This document shows, piece after piece, positions 17,329 through 26,317 of a stretch of DNA of 64,000 nt (positions are counted from its first letter, which is position 1; every line of letters starts with the position of its first letter). Below the pieces are notes generated by a model. That model ran no database searches. It worked only from the letters and a program-made list of their open reading frames with translations, and had not been told where the DNA came from. The stretch is from Falsiroseomonas oleicola (GTDB taxonomy: Bacteria > Pseudomonadota > Alphaproteobacteria > Acetobacterales > Acetobacteraceae), in contig NZ_JAERQM010000004.1 of the NCBI RefSeq assembly GCF_019029495.1, positions 1-64,000 of the forward strand. Reading direction: 5' to 3'. Made by a program: the position numbers and the translations under genes.

Positions 17329-19538
17329 GCACGGCCTCCGACTGGAGCAGGTGTGGGGATGGCGGCCGCGCGGCGTCCGAGGTTGCGGCGCCCGACCAGC
17401 AGGTTGATCAGCCCGATCGCCGCCATCATCAGCACGATCAGCACGGCGCAATAGGCGATGGCCAGGCCGTAGTCGCCGTTGATGACGCGGTTGATGATGA
17501 AGACCGTGGCCATCTCATATTCCGCCGAGACCAGGAAGATGACGGCCGAGACCGTCGTCATGGCGCGCACGAAGGAATAGACCAGCGCGGTGACGATGGC
17601 CGGCTTCAGCAGGGGCAGCACCACCGTCCGCAGCGTGCGGAAGGTGGAGGCGCGCAGCGTCACCGCCGCCTCGTCCAGCGACTTGTCGAGCTGGCTCATC
17701 GCCGCGACGCCGGAGCGCACGCCGACCGGCAGGTTCCGGAAGACGAAGCAGGCGACAAGGATCACCGCGGTGCCGGTGATCTCCAGCGGCGGCAGGTTGT
17801 AGGTCAGGATATAGGCCACGCCGATCACCGTGCCGGGCACGGCGAAGGTCAGCATCAGCGCGAATTCCAGCGCCGTGCGGCCCGCGAAGCGCTGCCGCGT
17901 CAGCACCCAGGAGGCGAGCAGGCCAAGCCCGGCCGTGATGGGCGCGGCGATGGCGGCCAGCTGGATGGTGGTGAACAGCGAATGCCAGGCGCCGCCGGAG
18001 AAGATCAGCGCGCCCGCTGGCGACCATTCCAGCGCGAAGGCGCGTTCGAAATGGCTGAAGGTCGGCGTCCAGTCGCGCCCCCAGACCCGCACGAAGGCGC
18101 CGGCCAGCGCCATGACGTAGACGATGACGGTCAGTATGGCCCAGGGGATGGCAATGGCGAAGGCGACGCGCCGCACCGGCGGCGGCAGCTTCGTCGGCAG
18201 GCCGACATCGCCCTTGCCGGTCATCGAGACATAGCTGCGCTTGCCCACCACGCTGCGCTGGATGATGAAGGCCGTCAGTGCCACCACCAGCATAACCGCC
18301 GCCAGCACCGCCGCGCGGCCGAAATCCTGCTGCGCGCCGACGACGGCGAAGAAGATCTCGGTGGACAGCACGCCGAAGGACCCGCCGAGCACGATCGGAT
18401 TGCCGAAGTCGGCAAGGCTCTCGACGAAGACCACCAGCCAGGCATTGGCCAGCCCCGGCAGCATCAGCGGCAGGGTCACCGCGCGGAAGGTGCGCATCTG
18501 GCTGGCGCGCAGCGTCTGCGAGGCTTCCTCCATGGCCGGGGACACACCCTCCACCACGCCGATCAGCACCAGGAAGGCGATCGGCGTGAAGGAAAAGACC
18601 TGCGCCAGCATCACGCCGTTGAAGCCGTAGATCCAGCGGCCGAGTTCCAGCCCGAACAGGGATTCGGCGATCTGGTTGAACACGCCGGAGCGGCCGAAGA
18701 TCAGGATCAGGCCGAGGCCGATGACGAAGGGCGGCGTGATGATCGGCAGCACCGTCAGCAGCCGCAGCAGTTTCTTGGCGCGGAAGCCGCTGCGGGTGAC
18801 GATCAGTGCGAAGCACAGGCCGAGGGTGGTCGCCGCCGTCGCGGTGGACACCGCCAGCAGCAGCGTATTCCAGAACACGCCGCAATTCACCCGGCCGGTG
18901 ACGCAGCCGAGGCCCCAGATCTTGCTGTCGAACAGCCGTTCCGCCATCGCGGCGCCGAGGGTGAGATCGGCGCGCGGCGTGAACATCTCGGACAGCACGG
19001 TGCCGACCGGCCAGGCGGTGAAGACCACGATGGAGGCGACCAGCAGGCCGACGGCGCCGGAGACGAAGCGGTCGCCCTTTAAATAGCCGCGCAGCGCGAG
19101 GCCATCGGTCAGCAGGATCAGGAAGCCCGCGAAGGCCAGGGCGCCGCCGAGGCCGATACCGAATTGCCGGTCCTCCAGCTCCCCGAACAGCCGCGCCAGC
19201 ACCGGCCAGTTCCAGCCCTGGATGCCCACCGCCAGGCCCTGTAGCACCAGCGCAGCGAGGCCCAGCCCGCCGCCCCAGACCAGGAAGCGCGCGCGGCGCG
19301 CCCGCTCACCCGTCGGCAGCGCGCCGGGCAGCGCGAGCAGCAGGCCGGCGATCACCGGCCAGAACCAGAAGCGCCCGAACTGCGTGGCCTGCGACAGCGC
19401 GGAGGCGGCCTCCGCCTCCCCACGGCCGAGCGCGAACAACCCGGCGAGGGTCAGCCCGTCCTGCTGCATGTGCCAGGGCAGGACCAGCGTGCCGAGCGCC
19501 GCGATCAGCCAGAAGAAGAAGGAGGTGCCGAAGAACAT
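17325..19538 (-). CDS. FbpB/AfuB-type double-unit ABC permease
   Basis: 737-residue inner-membrane permease that carries both halves of the pore in one chain. The first permease unit spans about residues 230-450 (EAA-like loop EEASQTLRASQMRTFRAV). The second spans about 530-710 (DEAAVTLRASTFRTLRTV). It also has an N-terminal block of roughly 190 residues with about five extra hydrophobic segments before the first unit, longer than the basic FbpB of about 500-550 residues. It starts 10 nt after the nearest binding-protein gene and overlaps the ATPase start. No frameshift was seen. Confidence 0.92.
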   Translation of the reverse strand: MFFGTSFFFWLIAALGTLVLPWHMQQDGLTLAGLFALGRGEAEAASALSQATQFGRFWFWPVIAGLLLALPGALPTGERARRARFLVWGGGLGLAALVLQGLAVGIQGWNWPVLARLFGELEDRQFGIGLGGALAFAGFLILLTDGLALRGYLKGDRFVSGAVGLLVASIVVFTAWPVGTVLSEMFTPRADLTLGAAMAERLFDSKIWGLGCVTGRVNCGVFWNTLLLAVSTATAATTLGLCFALIVTRSGFRAKKLLRLLTVLPIITPPFVIGLGLILIFGRSGVFNQIAESLFGLELGRWIYGFNGVMLAQVFSFTPIAFLVLIGVVEGVSPAMEEASQTLRASQMRTFRAVTLPLMLPGLANAWLVVFVESLADFGNPIVLGGSFGVLSTEIFFAVVGAQQDFGRAAVLAAVMLVVALTAFIIQRSVVGKRSYVSMTGKGDVGLPTKLPPPVRRVAFAIAIPWAILTVIVYVMALAGAFVRVWGRDWTPTFSHFERAFALEWSPAGALIFSGGAWHSLFTTIQLAAIAAPITAGLGLLASWVLTRQRFAGRTALEFALMLTFAVPGTVIGVAYILTYNLPPLEITGTAVILVACFVFRNLPVGVRSGVAAMSQLDKSLDEAAVTLRASTFRTLRTVVLPLLKPAIVTALVYSFVRAMTTVSAVIFLVSAEYEMATVFIINRVINGDYGLAIAYCAVLIVLMMAAIGLINLLVGRRNLGRRAAAIPTPAPVGGRA

Positions 19539-19548
19539 GGGCGTTACG

Positions 19549-20571
19549 TCAGCGCGGCAGTGCGCCGACCTCCCTGTCCCAGCGCGCCAGCAGGCGGCGG
19601 CGCTCGGCGCTCGCGCCGAAGCGGGCATTGTCGTAGTCGATGATCCGCGCGGTCGCCATGTTGGGCGCGCCATCGGTCAGCGGCACGCCGCGATTGGCCA
19701 TGGTTTGCAGCTTCTTCGCTTCCTGGCTGGCGATGATCTGCGCGGGGGCGGAGAGCGCCCAATGGTAGAATTGCTGCGCCGCCGGCAGGTTGCGCGCGCC
19801 GCGGATGATCGACATGGAGCCGATCTCATAGCCCGTGCCCTCGCAGGGCACGGCATGGCCGACGGGGAAACCAGCCGCGGCCTCCTCCGCCGCATTGTGC
19901 ACGAAGGACAGCGACAGCGCCGTCTCGCCGCGCGCCACCGCCGTGATCGGCGCGGTGCCGGAGCGCGGATAGGCGTTGATGCTGCCGTGCAGGCGCTTCA
20001 GGTAGTCGAAGGCCGGCTCCTCCCCCATCATCTGCACCAGGGTGGCGATGATGATATAGGCGGTGCCGGAGCTGTTCGGATTGGCCATCTGGATCTCGCC
20101 GCGATAGGCGGGATTCAGCAGATCCGCCCAGCAGCGCGGCGCCGGCAGGTTGCGGCGCGCGATGAGTTCCGTGTTGAAGCCGAAGCCGAGCACGCTGGCA
20201 TAGACGCCCACCGTGCGGCCCTGGGTCTGGCGCCACTGCGCCTGCGCCCAGTCATGCAGCTCCGCGATGCGCGGGCTTTCATGCAGTTGGGTCAGATTCT
20301 CCTCGCCGGCTGCCACATGCGGGTCGCCGGTGCCGCCCCACCAGACATCGCCGCGCGGGTTGCGCGCCTCACTGCGGATCTGCGCCAGCATCTCGCCTGT
20401 GGACTTCTGGGTCAGGTTCACGCGGATGCCGGTCTCGCGCTCGAAACCGCGCGCGATCGGCTGGCACCACTCCAGCGTGGCAGAGCAGTACAGGTTGAGC
20501 TGGCCCTGCGCAGCGGCGGGCAGCGCCGGCAGGAGGAAGGCCGCGGCGAGCGCGAGGTGACGGTGGTTCAT
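19549..20571 (-). CDS. Periplasmic binding protein 1 of the tandem triplet (SBP_bac_6 type)
   Basis: 340 residues with a Sec signal (LALAAAFLLPALPAAAQG). The mature protein starts QLNLYCSATLEWCQPIA, with two cysteines conserved at matching positions in the other two copies. Other shared blocks are GDVWWGGTGDPHVAAGEENL, MANPNSSGTAYIIIATLVQ and GSMSIIRGARNL. The ATG at 20571 has an AGAGAG ribosome site; an in-frame ATG at 20589 lacks one. This family binds ferric iron, aminoethylphosphonate or similar anions. It is the copy nearest the permease and is closer to copy 3 than to copy 2. Confidence 0.92.
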   Translation of the reverse strand: MNHRHLALAAAFLLPALPAAAQGQLNLYCSATLEWCQPIARGFERETGIRVNLTQKSTGEMLAQIRSEARNPRGDVWWGGTGDPHVAAGEENLTQLHESPRIAELHDWAQAQWRQTQGRTVGVYASVLGFGFNTELIARRNLPAPRCWADLLNPAYRGEIQMANPNSSGTAYIIIATLVQMMGEEPAFDYLKRLHGSINAYPRSGTAPITAVARGETALSLSFVHNAAEEAAAGFPVGHAVPCEGTGYEIGSMSIIRGARNLPAAQQFYHWALSAPAQIIASQEAKKLQTMANRGVPLTDGAPNMATARIIDYDNARFGASAERRRLLARWDREVGALPR

Positions 20572-20608
20572 GCTGTTCTCTCTGTTCATTCAGCGCGCCG
20601 GGCGGGGC

Positions 20609-21634
20609 TCAGCGGGGCAGGGCGCCGATCTCACGGTCCCAGCGCTGCAGGATGCGCCGGCGGGTTTCGGCCTGGCCGAATGCGGCGAAATCGTAGTCCA
20701 CCAGCCGGATGGCGGAGATGTCGGGGATGCGCGCATCGGGCGTCGCGCCACGATGCGCCGGGGCGTGGAACTGGTTGACCTTCGGGCCGATATCCATCGC
20801 CGCCGGCGTCAGGTACCAGTCGTAGAAGCGCCGCGCCTGCGCCAGGTTGCGGGCGCCGCGGATGATCGACATGCAGGCCACCTCATAGCTGGTGCCCTCG
20901 CTGGGATAGGCGATCTCAATCGGGAAGCCGGCCTGCTGCATGGAGATCACCTCCATGTTGAAGGCGGCCGCCAGCGCCGTCTCGCCCCGCGATACCGCCT
21001 GCATCGGCGCGGCGCCGGAACGGGTATAGGCGTTCACATTGGCATGCAGCCGCGCCAGATAGGCGAAGGCGCGATCCTCGTCCCATAGCTGCACCAGTCC
21101 GGCGATGATGGTGTAGGCGGTGCCGGAGGAATTCGGATTCGGCAGCTGGATCTCGTTGCGATAGGCCGGGTTCAGCATATCGGCCCAGCTGGTCGGCAGC
21201 GGCAGGTTCTTGCGCGCCATCAACTCCCGGTTCCAGGCCAGGCCGATGGCGCCGGAGGAGACGCCGACGCAACGCTCGCCGGACATGGCATGCACGCGCT
21301 GCGCCCAGGGATGCAGGTTGGCCATGTTGGGCGAGGTATAGGGCTGCAGCAGATTCGCCTCGGCGGCCGAGATATGCGTCTCGGAGGAAGCGCCGAACCA
21401 GATGTCGGTGCGCGGGTTCTGCGCCTCCGCCCGGATCTGGGCGAGGATCTCGCCGGCCGATTTGCGCGCCATGGCGACGCGCACGCCGGTGTCGCGCTGG
21501 AAGGCGGCGGCGATCGCCTCGCACCAATCGGCGGCCGGCGCGCAGAGCATGTTGAGGCTGCCCTGCGCCGCGGCCGGAAGCGGCAGGGCGGTACAGGCGA
21601 CGACCGCGGTGGCGGCGATCAGGCGGAGGGACAT
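20609..21634 (-). CDS. Periplasmic binding protein 2 of the tandem triplet (diverged copy)
   Basis: 341 residues, signal MSLRLIAATAVVACTALPLP, mature start SLNMLCAPAADWCEAIA. It keeps the two N-terminal cysteines, the LPNPNSSGTAYTIIAGLVQ block and the terminal RILQRWDREIGALPR. It differs from copies 1 and 3 at likely ligand-contact regions: IWFGASSETHISAAEANLL replaces the GGTGDPH segment, and FNMEVISMQQAGFP replaces SFVHNA or SFVHDA. That pattern suggests a different ligand preference while docking to the same permease. Spacing to copy 1 is 37 nt. Confidence 0.92.
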   Translation of the reverse strand: MSLRLIAATAVVACTALPLPAAAQGSLNMLCAPAADWCEAIAAAFQRDTGVRVAMARKSAGEILAQIRAEAQNPRTDIWFGASSETHISAAEANLLQPYTSPNMANLHPWAQRVHAMSGERCVGVSSGAIGLAWNRELMARKNLPLPTSWADMLNPAYRNEIQLPNPNSSGTAYTIIAGLVQLWDEDRAFAYLARLHANVNAYTRSGAAPMQAVSRGETALAAAFNMEVISMQQAGFPIEIAYPSEGTSYEVACMSIIRGARNLAQARRFYDWYLTPAAMDIGPKVNQFHAPAHRGATPDARIPDISAIRLVDYDFAAFGQAETRRRILQRWDREIGALPR

Positions 21635-21695
21635 GGCGGATATCCTGGAGCGAGGCAGCAGCCGGCGCGGGGCTCCGCGCCGGCAGGGTTCGGCA

Positions 21696-22724
21696 TCAGC
21701 GCGGCGCGGAGCCGACCTCCCGGTCCCAGCGCTGGATCAGCCGGCGGCGTTCCGCCGCCCGGCCGTACTTGGCGAAATCATATTCGATGAGGCGGATGCG
21801 CGAGAGGTCAGGCGCATTCGGCGGCAGCGGCGCGGCGGTGTTGGAGGGCTGCTGCAACTGGCCACCGGCCTCGAAGCCCAGCCGTTGGGCGGGCTCGGTC
21901 AGCGCCCAGTCGTAGAAGCGCCGCGCCTGGGTCAGGTTGCGCGCGCCGCGGATGATCGACATGGAGCCGATCTCATAGCCGGTGCCCTCGCAGGGCGTGG
22001 CGTAGGTCACGGGGAAGCCGGCATTGGCCTCCGTCACCGCATCATGCACGAAGCTGATCGAGACACCCGTCTCGCCGCGCGCCACCGCCTTGATCGGCGC
22101 GGTGCCGGAGCGGGTGTAGGAATTCACGTTGGGATGCAGCCCGCGCAGATAGGTGAAGGCGGGTTCTTCCCCCATCAGCTGCACCAGCGTCGCGATGACC
22201 ACATAGGCAGTGCCGGAGGAATTCGGATTGGCGATCTGGATCTCGCCGCGGAAGCGCGCATCCAGCAGGTCGGCCCAGCAGGCGGGGGGCGCGATGTTCT
22301 TGCGGGCGAGCAGTTCCGTGTTGATGCCGAAGCCGACCGCGCCGGCATAGACGCCGATGGCGCGCCGTTCGGATTGCCGCCACTGGGTCAGCGCCCAGGG
22401 ATGCAGCCCGCCATTGTTGGCGCTCTCATAGGCCTGGGTCAGGTTCTCCTCGCCGGCGGCCAGATGCGGGTCGCCGGTGCCGCCGAACCAGACGTCGCCG
22501 CGCGGATTCTGGCTTTCGGCGCGGATCGCGGCGAGCGTCTCGCCGCTGCCGCGCTGCGTCATGCTCACGCGGATGCCAGTGTCGCGCTGGAAGTTTGTAG
22601 CTACCGCCTGGCACCACTCATTCTGCACCGAGCAGTAGAGGTTGAGGCTGCCCTGCGCCGCGGCCGGCGCGGTGAATCCAGCTGGGCCGATCAGCAGGAT
22701 CGGGAGCAGAAGGCGGCGTTGCAT
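21696..22724 (-). CDS. Periplasmic binding protein 3 of the tandem triplet
   Basis: 342 residues from the ATG at 22724 (MQRRLLLPILLIGPAGFTAP signal). The mature start SLNLYCSVQNEWCQAVA matches copies 1 and 2. Shared blocks include GDVWFGGTGDPHLAAGEENL, IANPNSSGTAYVVIATLVQ and GSMSIIRGARNLTQARRFYDW. It is the first gene of the five-gene leftward operon and faces the HpsN-like gene across a 335-base divergent region. The open frame continues upstream of 22724, but no signal peptide or convincing ribosome site supports a longer start. Confidence 0.92.
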   Translation of the reverse strand: MQRRLLLPILLIGPAGFTAPAAAQGSLNLYCSVQNEWCQAVATNFQRDTGIRVSMTQRGSGETLAAIRAESQNPRGDVWFGGTGDPHLAAGEENLTQAYESANNGGLHPWALTQWRQSERRAIGVYAGAVGFGINTELLARKNIAPPACWADLLDARFRGEIQIANPNSSGTAYVVIATLVQLMGEEPAFTYLRGLHPNVNSYTRSGTAPIKAVARGETGVSISFVHDAVTEANAGFPVTYATPCEGTGYEIGSMSIIRGARNLTQARRFYDWALTEPAQRLGFEAGGQLQQPSNTAAPLPPNAPDLSRIRLIEYDFAKYGRAAERRRLIQRWDREVGSAPR

Positions 22725-23002
22725 CGGGCGTTTCCTTTTCGGCTCGTCTTCGCGGCGCGGACGGAGCCCGGATGCGCAAGGCGTGAAGCGGTGCGTGCCG
22801 CCAGGTCTTTCTGCCTGGACGCGCGCGCAGCCTGCAGCCTCCCCCCTCCGGACGACATGGCGTCGCACAGGCGCGTTTCGCGCGTGCGGTCATAAAACTG
22901 CAATACAAACGTCATTCAAGCAAGCGCGGGGGAGCATCTCCCGCTCGCGGGCCCTGCGGACGGCAGAATGGAGGCTCACGGCCGCCGGGCGGAGCCCCCA
23001 TC
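22725..23002. promoter_or_regulatory. Divergent promoter region between SBP triplet and HpsN-like gene
   Basis: About 280 bases with no credible gene. Reading leftward around 22880-22920, TTGAAT followed 17 bases later by TTTATG could be a promoter for the binding-protein operon. A small stem CCAGG-N8-CCTGG lies at 22801-22818 in the presumed leader. The remainder shows nothing recognisable. The LacI-type palindrome at 23003-23018 lies at the right end. Confidence 0.35.
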
Positions 23003-23018
23003 TTGCATGCGCATGCAG
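23003..23018. promoter_or_regulatory. LacI-type operator copy 1 (TTGCATGCGCATGCAG)
   Basis: TGCATGCGCATGCA (23004-23017) is a perfect 14-bp palindrome with the central CG step usual for LacI-family operators. It begins 57 bases before the ATG of the HpsN-like gene. A near-identical 16-mer occurs at 26236-26251 before the binding protein of the same cluster, and a LacI gene lies between them. Confidence 0.72.
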
Positions 23019-23059
23019 CTTGCGGGCAATGTCCTGCCTATAGGTAGGGGAAAAACGAC

Positions 23060-24367
23060 ATGGCGACCTGGCTCAAGCGCTCCATCGGCGCTGCCGACAA
23101 GGAGGCCGCGCAGACCGAGGTGCGCGCCACGGTCGAGCGCCTGCTGGCGGATATCGCCGCGCGCGGGGACGCGGCGGTGCGGGAGATGTCGGCCCGCTTC
23201 GACGGCCTGGAACGCCCCGATTCGCGCCTGACCGATGCGGAGATCCGCGCCTGCCTGGCGGAACTGCCGGCGCGCGCACTGGACGATATCCGTTTCGCCC
23301 AGGAACAGGTCCGCAACTTCGCCCAGCACCAGCGCGCCGCTTTGCAGGACATCGAGGTGGAGACGCTGCCGGGCGTGGTGCTCGGCCACAAGAACATCCC
23401 GATGAACTCGGTGGGCTGCTACGTGCCGGGCGGCAAATACCCGCTGCTGGCCTCGGCCCATATGTCGGTGGTGACGGCGAAGGTGGCGGGCGTGCCGCGC
23501 ATCGTCACCTGCGCGCCGCCCTATCAGGGCCGCCCGGCGCCGGCCATCGTCGCCGCGCAGCACCTGGCGGGGGCGGATGAGATCCATTGCCTCGGCGGCG
23601 TGCAGGCGGTGGGCGCCATGGCGCTGGGCACGGAGACCATCGGGGCGGTGGACATGCTGGTGGGGCCCGGCAATGCCTATGTCGCGGAGGCCAAGCGGCA
23701 GCTGTTCGGCCGTGTCGGCATCGACCTTTTTGCCGGCCCGACCGAGACGCTGATCATCTGCGACGAGACCGTGGATGCGGAAATCTGCGCGACCGACCTG
23801 CTTGGCCAGGCCGAGCACGGCCCGACCAGTCCCGCGATCCTGCTGACCACATCGGAAAAACTGGCGCGCGCGACGATGGCGGAGGTCGAGCGCCTGCTCA
23901 CCATCCTGCCGACCGCCGCCGTGGCGGCCAAGGCCTGGGCCGATTATGGCGAGGTGATCCTCTGCCAGGGTCGCGCGGAGATGCTGCGGGAGGCCGATCG
24001 CATCGCCTCCGAGCATGTGCAGGTGATGACGGCGGATGATGACTTCTTCCTGAACAACATGACCAATTACGGCGCGCTGTTCCTCGGCCCGCGCACCAAT
24101 GTCAGCTATGGCGACAAGGTCATTGGCACCAACCACACGCTGCCCACCATGGGCGCGGCGCGCTATACGGGCGGGCTCTGGGTCGGCAAGTTCCTGAAGA
24201 CCGTGACCTACCAGCGGGTTCTCACAGATGAGGCCAGTGCGATGATCGGCGCCTATTGTTCCCGGCTGTGCATGCTGGAGGGTTTCGTGGGTCATGCCGA
24301 GCAGGCCAATATCCGGCTGCGCCGCTATGGCGGCCGCAACGTGCCCTATGGCGCGGCGGCCGACTGA
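23060..24367 (+). CDS. HpsN-like (histidinol-dehydrogenase family) dehydrogenase
   Basis: 435-residue NAD-dependent alcohol-to-acid dehydrogenase of the HisD superfamily. The four zinc ligands of HisD are visible: Q250 and H253 (in GQAEHG), the Asp in [11 protein letters not shown], and the His in [11 protein letters not shown]. The EH pair of SEHVQVMT matches the catalytic region. Blocks such as [36 protein letters not shown] and [17 protein letters not shown] resemble, from memory, sulfopropanediol 3-dehydrogenase (HpsN) more than biosynthetic HisD. Its company of SDR, LacI and a sugar-type importer supports a catabolic role. The substrate could be dihydroxypropanesulfonate or another polyol. 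No sulfolactate-cleaving gene is nearby. Confidence 0.82.
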   Translation: MATWLKRSIGAADKEAAQTEVRATVERLLADIAARGDAAVREMSARFDGLERPDSRLTDAEIRACLAELPARALDDIRFAQEQVRNFAQHQRAALQDIEVETLPGVVLGHKNIPMNSVGCYVPGGKYPLLASAHMSVVTAKVAGVPRIVTCAPPYQGRPAPAIVAAQHLAGADEIHCLGGVQAVGAMALGTETIGAVDMLVGPGNAYVAEAKRQLFGRVGIDLFAGPTETLIICDETVDAEICATDLLGQAEHGPTSPAILLTTSEKLARATMAEVERLLTILPTAAVAAKAWADYGEVILCQGRAEMLREADRIASEHVQVMTADDDFFLNNMTNYGALFLGPRTNVSYGDKVIGTNHTLPTMGAARYTGGLWVGKFLKTVTYQRVLTDEASAMIGAYCSRLCMLEGFVGHAEQANIRLRRYGGRNVPYGAAAD

Positions 24368-24368
24368 C

Positions 24369-25133
24369 ATGGCGCTGCCCCGCACCCCCTCCTTTCGCCT
24401 CGATGGCCGCCGCGCCCTGGTGACGGGCGCTGGCCGTGGAATCGGCCTGGCCGCCGCCGCGGCGCTGGCGGAGGCCGGCGCGCATGTCGTGCTCGCCGCC
24501 CGCTCGCGCGAGGAGATCGAGGCGGCGGCCGCGGAGATTCGCGCCGAGGGCGGCAGTGCGGAGGCGCTGGTGCTGGATGTCGCGGATATCGAGCGTGCGG
24601 CGGCGCAGATCGCCGCACAGCCACCCTTCCACGCGCTGGTGAACAATGCCGGCACCAACCGCCCCGCCGCCTTCCAGGACGTGACTCCGGCGGATTTCGA
24701 CGCGGTCATGGCGCTGAACCTGCGCGCGGCCTTCTTCGTGGCGCAGGCTGTGGCGCGCGGCATGATCGCGGCGGAAATCCCCGGCGCCATCCTGCATGTC
24801 TCCTCGCAGATGGGCCATGTCGGCGGCGCGCGGCGCAGCGTCTACTGCGCCTCCAAATGGGCGATCGAGGGCGTGGCGCGCGCCATGGCGATCGACCTGG
24901 CGCCGCATGGCATCCGCGTGAACACGCTGTGCCCCACCTTCATCGAGACGCCGATGACCCGGCCCTTCCTGCAGGATGAGGGTTTCCGCAGCCAGGTGAT
25001 GCAGAAGATCAAACTCGGCCGACTCGGCCAGGTGGAGGATCTGATGGGCGCCATCCTGTTCCTGTGTTCCGATGCGGCCTCGCTGATGACCGGCTCCTCC
25101 GTCCTGGTGGATGGCGGCTGGACGGCGGGATGA
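24369..25133 (+). CDS. Short-chain dehydrogenase/reductase
   Basis: 254-residue classical SDR. The NAD(P)-binding TGAGRGIG motif is near residue 20, NNAG near 92, the catalytic Ser in VSSQMG near 142 and YCASK (Tyr-x-x-x-Lys) near 156. The C-terminal LVDGGWTAG is standard. It starts one base after the HpsN-like stop and its stop overlaps the LacI start in ATGA, so the three are one transcript. In DHPS-type pathways an SDR pairs with HpsN to interconvert stereoisomers of the diol; here such a partnership is inference. Confidence 0.93.
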   Translation: MALPRTPSFRLDGRRALVTGAGRGIGLAAAAALAEAGAHVVLAARSREEIEAAAAEIRAEGGSAEALVLDVADIERAAAQIAAQPPFHALVNNAGTNRPAAFQDVTPADFDAVMALNLRAAFFVAQAVARGMIAAEIPGAILHVSSQMGHVGGARRSVYCASKWAIEGVARAMAIDLAPHGIRVNTLCPTFIETPMTRPFLQDEGFRSQVMQKIKLGRLGQVEDLMGAILFLCSDAASLMTGSSVLVDGGWTAG

Positions 25134-26203
25134 CTCGGAAGCGGCACGCCACGGCGACCGATGTCGCCCGCCTCGCCGGCGTCTCGCAATCCGCCGTCAG
25201 TCGCGCCTTCACGCCGGGCGCCTCCATCGCGGAGGAAACCCGCGCGCGTGTGGCGGAGGCGGCGCGCCAGCTCGGCTATCGCCCCAATGCCATCGCGCGG
25301 TCGCTGACCACGCGGCGCAGCCGCATCATCGGCGTCGCCGCCAGCTATCTGCAGAACCACTTCTACCCGGATGTGCTGGAGGCGCTGTCGCGCGGATTGC
25401 AGGCGCGCGGCTACCAGATGCTGCTCTTCATGCCCGATGCGGGCCGCCATGCGGATCCGCAATTGCAGGAGGTGCTGGCCTGGCGCGTGGATGCGCTGAT
25501 CCTTGCCTCCACCACACTGTCCTCCGCCCTGGCGGATCAGTGCCAGGCGGCGGGCATTCCCGTGCTGCTGTTCAACCGCACCAGCCGAGCGCCCAGCGTT
25601 TCCTCCGTTACCGGCGAGAATCTGCGCGGCGGGCGGTTGATCGCGGAATTCCTGGTGGCCAGTGGCCACCGGCGGCTCGGCTTCCTCGCCGGCATCGAGA
25701 ATTCCTCCACCAGCCGGGACCGCGAAAGCGGATTTTGCGGGTGGCTCCAGGAGAACGGCCATCCGCCTCCGCTGCGCGAAGTCGGGCTGTACCAGTTTGA
25801 AGAAGCCGCTGCGGCCGCGCGTCGGCTGCTGGCGCGGCCGGACCGGCCGGATGCGATCTTCTGCGGCAACGATCATATGGCGACCGCGGTGGCAGAAGTT
25901 GCGCGCCACGAATTCGGGCTGCGGATTCCGCGCGACCTGTCGCTGGTCGGCTTTGACGATACCGGGCCCGCGCGCTGGCCCAGCTTCTCCCTGACCTCCT
26001 TCTCCCAGCCGGTGCAGCCGATGGTGGATGCCACCGTCGCCCTCGTCTGCGAAATGATCGAGGACCCCGCGACGCCCACGCGGCATGAGGTGGTGCGGGG
26101 CGAGCTGGTGGTGCGCGGCTCCGCCCGCATGCCGCCGGAGGGCTGCGTCAGCCTGGCGGAACAGCTGGTCTGGCGGCCGGTTCGGAACGACATCACGGGT
26201 TGA
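25130..26203 (+). CDS. LacI-family transcriptional regulator
   Basis: 357 residues. The N-terminal helix-turn-helix ATDVARLAGVSQSAVSRAF and hinge region NAIARSLTTRRSRIIGV are followed by a periplasmic-binding-protein-like effector domain with DAIFCGNDHMATAV and LSLVGFDDTG. The ATG overlaps the SDR stop, fixing the start. Two almost identical palindromes at 23003-23018 and 26236-26251 bracket this gene and are its probable operators, so the regulator would control both its own transcript and the importer unit. The effector is presumably the imported substrate or a product of it. Confidence 0.95.
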   Translation: MTRKRHATATDVARLAGVSQSAVSRAFTPGASIAEETRARVAEAARQLGYRPNAIARSLTTRRSRIIGVAASYLQNHFYPDVLEALSRGLQARGYQMLLFMPDAGRHADPQLQEVLAWRVDALILASTTLSSALADQCQAAGIPVLLFNRTSRAPSVSSVTGENLRGGRLIAEFLVASGHRRLGFLAGIENSSTSRDRESGFCGWLQENGHPPPLREVGLYQFEEAAAAARRLLARPDRPDAIFCGNDHMATAVAEVARHEFGLRIPRDLSLVGFDDTGPARWPSFSLTSFSQPVQPMVDATVALVCEMIEDPATPTRHEVVRGELVVRGSARMPPEGCVSLAEQLVWRPVRNDITG

Positions 26204-26206
26204 GGC

Positions 26207-26236
26207 TTGCCAGCAAGGGAAACACGCGGTTAGGGT
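26207..26236 (+). promoter_or_regulatory. Possible promoter of the importer unit
   Basis: TTGCCA (26207-26212) and TAGGGT (26231-26236) are separated by 18 bases. The -10-like box touches the left edge of the LacI-type palindrome, an arrangement that would allow direct repression. The boxes are weak matches to the sigma-70 consensus. Confidence 0.35.
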
Positions 26237-26251
26237 TGCATGCGTATGCAA
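26236..26251. promoter_or_regulatory. LacI-type operator copy 2 (TTGCATGCGTATGCAA)
   Basis: Perfect inverted repeat TTGCAT-N4-ATGCAA, differing from copy 1 at only two of 16 positions. It ends 66 bases before the ATG of the sugar-type binding protein and directly follows the LacI gene. Confidence 0.75.
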
Positions 26252-26317
26252 GCGCCGGCCAAGCCGGACAAAAATCGGCGCGGCAGCCAGCCGACGCCAA
26301 GGGAGGAGGGACCGACC

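Noticed and set aside
23060-24367. Calling this gene biosynthetic hisD
   Set aside because: It shares the zinc ligands, but the overall motifs and the LacI/SDR/importer company fit a catabolic HpsN-like enzyme better. No other histidine genes are near.
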